DNA from: Bacilli bacterium
Lineage (GTDB): Bacteria > Bacillota_I > Bacilli_A > RF39 > UBA660
Length of the DNA: 8,901 nt
Assembly: GCA_900766325.1 (NCBI GenBank)
Contig: CAAFVA010000004.1
Location: 1-8,901, forward strand
Direction of reading: 5' to 3'
The notes beneath the pieces are model-generated. The model was not told the origin of the DNA, made no database searches, and saw only the letters and a list, made by a program, of their open reading frames with translations. The position numbers and the translations under genes were made by a program. The first letter of the stretch is position 1, and every line of letters begins with the position of its first letter. This document shows positions 6,292 to 8,901 of the stretch, piece by piece.

Positions 6292-6320
6292 TTGATTTGC
6301 AAACATTCGTTTGTTATAAT
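6292..6320 (+). promoter_or_regulatory. recG promoter (extended -10)
   Basis: TTGATT (6292-6297), a 17-base spacer and consensus TATAAT (6315-6320) with a TG in extended -10 position (TGTTATAAT, 6312-6320). The predicted start near 6327 leaves a leader of about 22 bases with AAGAAGGT as ribosome-binding site. Confidence 0.8.
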
Positions 6321-6348
6321 TGATTTGTAATATAAAGAAGGTATTAAA

Positions 6349-8289
6349 ATGGAACTTGAAAAAATATCGGGAATCGGGCCTAAAATGCTTGGATATTTAA
6401 ATAGTATTAACATATATAACATGGATGATTTGATAAGAGATTATCCATATCGTTTTGATGTGCTTGCAAAAAGGAATATTAATGATGAACGTTTTTTTAA
6501 TGACTTTGTAAGTGATGGAATTGTAGAGTCTAATCCGTTAGTTAGTTTTTTTAAAGGAAGAATGAACCGGCTTACCTTTATGTGTAACATTCAAGACAAA
6601 CTTGTTAAAGTAATAATCTTTAACAGAGCTTTTTTAAAAAATAGTATCACCCCAGGCAAAACCATAACTATAATAGGTAAGTATAATCCTAAAACCAATA
6701 CTATTGTCGCAAGTAATATACTTTTAAGAGCCTTAAGTAAAACGATAGAGATTATTCCCGTTTATCATTTATGTAAAGGTATAACCTCAAAGCAATTAAG
6801 AAGCTTTATAAATGAAGGTTTAAAAAAACATGTTGTTAAGAATAATGTTCCTGAAGAATTAAAGGAAAAATACGGATTTATAGATGAAGATGCGGCTTTA
6901 CGAATAGTTCATAATCCGCTTGATGAAACTACTTTAAAGGTTGCATTAAAAACTCTTAAATATGAAGAGTTATTTATTTATATGTTAAGAGTTAGAATGT
7001 TAAAAAAGAAAAACGAAGAACACAATGATATGTTTATTAAAAACGTAGATCAAGAAAAAGTAGATAACTTTATTAAAAATCTTCCCTTTGAGTTAACAAA
7101 GGATCAAGAAAAAGCAACAAAAGAAATGCTTGAAGATTTAAAAAAAGATACCAAGATGAACAGACTTCTTCAAGGAGACGTTGGCTCTGGTAAAACGGTA
7201 GTTTCATTTATTTTAGCGTATGCAGCTTTTACCGCGGGGTACCAAACGGCCATGATGGCCCCAACCGAAGTGCTTACAAAACAACATTATAAAAATGCTT
7301 TGGACTTATTTAAAGATACTGATTTAAAAATATCGTTATTAACGGGTAAGATGAAGCAGAAAGAAAAAAAGGAAATATATGAAGAATTAAAGAATAATAA
7401 AATTGATTTATTAATTGGCACCCATGCGCTTATTAGTGATGGAACTTACTTTAATAATTTAGGACTTGTAATAACTGATGAACAGCATCGTTTTGGTGTT
7501 AATCAGCGTCTTAAATTAAAAGATAAAGCTATAAGTCCTGACGTGTTAATGATGAGTGCAACCCCTATCCCAAGAACTTATGCCTTAACCATTTATGGTG
7601 ATACTGACGTATCAAGCATTAAACAGGTGCCTAAAGGAAGGAAGAAAGTTATTACGTACGTAAAGAAAACAAGTGAACTTAAAGACGTTTTAAATGGTAT
7701 TTATGAAGCATTAAAAAATAATAATCAAGCATACGTAATATCCCCTATGATAGAAGAAAATGAGGATACCGACTACACGAACGTTAATGACTTAAAACAT
7801 AAGTTTGAGCTTGCTTTTAAAAACTATAACGTTGGTATGCTTCATGGTAAGATGACTGATGAAGAAAAAGAAAAAACAATGAATGATTTTAAAGAAGGAA
7901 AAATAAACATTCTTATTTCAACAACCGTTATAGAAGTAGGAGTAGATGTTGAAAACGCAACGGTTATGGTTATATTTGATGCGGACAGGTTCGGGTTATC
8001 AACGCTACATCAGCTAAGGGGAAGGGTAGGAAGAAATAGCCTTCAATCATATTGTTATTTAATAAGCGATAAAGATAAAGAAAGACTTAAGATAATGGAA
8101 GAAGAAAATGACGGTTTTAAAATAAGCGAGGCTGACTTTAAGTTAAGAGGTCAGGGTGAATTATTTGGGAACAGACAAAGTGGTGCTTTATCATTTAAGC
8201 TGTCAGACGTAAGACGTGATTATGATCTTTTGGTTAAGGTAAGAGACGACGTAAACGAGTATATAAATAATAAAGATGTTAGTGTATAA
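6349..8289 (+). CDS. recG: ATP-dependent DNA helicase RecG
   Basis: A 646-residue protein, slightly shorter than the usual ~680. RecG binds branched DNA and remodels stalled forks and Holliday junctions. The N-terminus (ISGIGPKML... YPYRFD) starts the wedge/OB-fold region of RecG. The superfamily 2 helicase core follows: Walker A GDVGSGKT (276-283), MAPTEVL, the Walker B box DEQH (377-380), SAT (403-405), STTVIEVGVDV, and QLRGRVGR (555-562) as motif VI. Near the C-terminus GNRQSGALSF and the following acidic/arginine stretch match the RecG-specific TRG region that couples ATP hydrolysis to translocation. The first ATG is preceded by AAGAAGGT at 7-base spacing. It is transcribed alone from its own promoter, divergently from the ger region. 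No defects were seen. Confidence 0.97.
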   Translation: MELEKISGIGPKMLGYLNSINIYNMDDLIRDYPYRFDVLAKRNINDERFFNDFVSDGIVESNPLVSFFKGRMNRLTFMCNIQDKLVKVIIFNRAFLKNSITPGKTITIIGKYNPKTNTIVASNILLRALSKTIEIIPVYHLCKGITSKQLRSFINEGLKKHVVKNNVPEELKEKYGFIDEDAALRIVHNPLDETTLKVALKTLKYEELFIYMLRVRMLKKKNEEHNDMFIKNVDQEKVDNFIKNLPFELTKDQEKATKEMLEDLKKDTKMNRLLQGDVGSGKTVVSFILAYAAFTAGYQTAMMAPTEVLTKQHYKNALDLFKDTDLKISLLTGKMKQKEKKEIYEELKNNKIDLLIGTHALISDGTYFNNLGLVITDEQHRFGVNQRLKLKDKAISPDVLMMSATPIPRTYALTIYGDTDVSSIKQVPKGRKKVITYVKKTSELKDVLNGIYEALKNNNQAYVISPMIEENEDTDYTNVNDLKHKFELAFKNYNVGMLHGKMTDEEKEKTMNDFKEGKINILISTTVIEVGVDVENATVMVIFDADRFGLSTLHQLRGRVGRNSLQSYCYLISDKDKERLKIMEEENDGFKISEADFKLRGQGELFGNRQSGALSFKLSDVRRDYDLLVKVRDDVNEYINNKDVSV

Positions 8290-8378
8290 TGAAGATAATT
8301 AGAAATTAATTAGAACGTATGGAAAGGATAATCTATAATTAATTTAAAAAGAATGAGACTATTTTATATTATACAAAA

Positions 8379-8420
8379 GGTCCACCAGTGGCAAATCAAT
8401 TAGCATGAACTCGCTGGGCC
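8379..8420 (+). other. Unexplained stem-loop between recG and the BRO gene
   Basis: GGT (8379-8381) pairs with GCC (8418-8420) and, after a CCA bulge, CCAGTG (8385-8390) pairs with CGCTGG (8412-8417). This makes about nine pairs, two of them G-U on the plus strand, with a 21-base loop. An alternative register pairs GGTCCA with TGGGCC (8415-8420). The block is much richer in G+C than its surroundings and ends 22 bases before the terminator hairpin. It could be a structured leader of the BRO-N gene, part of a small RNA, or part of the recG 3' end. The two G-U pairs favour plus-strand transcription. I do not recognise the motif. The rest of 8290-8378 is AT-rich and shows nothing clear beyond a weak TATAAT at 8334-8339 without a good -35. 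Confidence 0.35.
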
Positions 8421-8440
8421 ATACTATTTTAATAAAAAAT

Positions 8441-8476
8441 GAGAATGAAAAAAATCATAAAATTTCATTCTTTTTT
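8441..8476 (+). terminator. Intrinsic terminator after recG / before the BRO-N gene
   Basis: gaatgaaa (8443-8450) pairs with tttcattc (8463-8470) around a 12-base AT-rich loop and is followed by T6 (8471-8476). It is about 150 bases beyond the recG stop and 58 bases before the BRO-N start. It could end the recG transcript, or act in the leader of the BRO-N gene together with the stem-loop at 8379-8420. Confidence 0.7.
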
Positions 8477-8534
8477 CTAAAATTTAGAGGGATTTTTAAA
8501 ATTTATGGAGAAGTATAAGTTGGGAGGTGATATA

Positions 8535-8852
8535 ATGCATGAAAATAAAATGGCATTATTTGAAGAAAAAGAAATAAGAAGGACTTGGCAAAATGAGAAA
8601 TGGTATTTTAGTGTAGAGGATATAGTATATGCACTTACTGATTCTAAAGATCCTAAACAGTATATAAAAAAAATGAGGACTCGTGATGAGGAATTGAAAA
8701 TCAACTGGGGTACAATTTGTACCCGGGTTAAAACAATAGTAAAAGATGGTAAAAAAAGACAAGTTCAAATGGCTGATACCGAAGGCATTCTTAGAATAAT
8801 TCAGTCAATTCCGTCAAAAAAGGCTAAAGAAGAATTTGAATATTATAGTTAA
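8535..8852 (+). CDS. BRO-N domain protein (phage antirepressor type), apparently truncated
   Basis: A 105-residue product. Residues 6-60 (MALFEEKEIRRTWQNEKWYF, then a helix with SVEDIVYALT) match the N-terminal BRO domain common in phage antirepressors and in related bacterial proteins. Residues 80-94 (ADTEGILRIIQSIPS) match the conserved motif that ends this domain. BRO-N domains are thought to bind DNA. Family members normally continue for about 100 or more residues after the IQSIPS motif, but here the frame stops 11 residues later. The start ATG has an excellent ribosome-binding site, GGGAGGTGA (8522-8530), which also rules out the upstream in-frame start at 8505. The +1 frame beyond the stop stays open to the window edge, so this is likely a deletion or frameshift remnant of a prophage or mobile-element gene. 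The family call is confident; functionality is doubtful. Confidence 0.75.
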   Translation: MHENKMALFEEKEIRRTWQNEKWYFSVEDIVYALTDSKDPKQYIKKMRTRDEELKINWGTICTRVKTIVKDGKKRQVQMADTEGILRIIQSIPSKKAKEEFEYYS

Positions 8853-8901
8853 GAAACCGGTCGTTTCTAGCGAAAACCATCTTGATTTAACTAATAAAAA
8901 T

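Noticed and set aside
6115..6306. Minus-strand reading frame of 63 codons over the intergenic region
   Set aside because: It runs through the AT tracts, promoter, hairpins and terminator, has no ribosome-binding site, and its product has no protein-like features.
8852..8868. Inverted repeat agaaac-cggtc-gtttct after the BRO-N stop as a terminator or attachment site
   Set aside because: The stem is only six pairs, no T tract follows, and no second copy is visible in the window.
1..8901. CRISPR arrays, insertion sequences, transposases, rRNA genes
   Set aside because: No regularly spaced repeats, no transposase motifs or paired terminal inverted repeats, and no rRNA-like sequence were seen on either strand.

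Overview
The window is AT-rich DNA using the standard bacterial code: TGG encodes Trp, and TGA ends the SodC-like gene just before a terminator. Shine-Dalgarno sequences are of the GGAGG/GGTGA type and short hairpin-plus-T-tract terminators are frequent. A complete tricistronic GerA-type germinant receptor operon points to an endospore-forming (or ancestrally spore-forming) low-GC Firmicute or close relative. I cannot name a genus.

Layout. (1) 1-364, minus strand: a promoter, tandem tRNA-Cys(GCA) and tRNA-Gly(GCC), a terminator, then the first 19 codons of an unidentified gene running off the left edge. (2) 438-2341, plus strand: a nucleoside hydrolase, a 2H (HxT...HxT) phosphoesterase-like protein that starts at its stop codon, a terminator, and a Cu/Zn superoxide dismutase-like protein without a signal peptide. 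(3) 2341-2371: a bidirectional terminator shared with the convergent ger operon. (4) 2356-6052, minus strand: germinant receptor subunits A, C and B, tightly packed, with the A and C genes overlapping. (5) 6053-6348, a divergent intergenic region: a promoter, a compact structured RNA and an intrinsic terminator on the ger side, a possible forespore-type promoter after that terminator, and the extended -10 promoter of recG on the other side. (6) 6349-8289, plus strand: the DNA helicase gene recG. (7) 8290-8534: a GC-richer stem-loop and an intrinsic terminator. (8) 8535-8852: a BRO-N (phage antirepressor-type) gene that stops early; a +1 frame beyond its stop stays open to the right edge and may hold its displaced C-terminus.

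Function. Most of the window is ordinary chromosomal content: tRNA genes, nucleoside salvage, RNA or cyclic-phosphate metabolism, oxidative defence, spore germination and recombination. The GerA-type proteins would form an inner-membrane receptor in the spore: A and B are membrane subunits and C is a lipoprotein. The two parts that ordinary gene calls do not explain are the roughly 105-nt RNA candidate ahead of the ger operon (riboswitch-like attenuator or independent small RNA) and the structured leader plus damaged BRO gene at the right end, which looks like the border of an accessory or prophage-derived segment.
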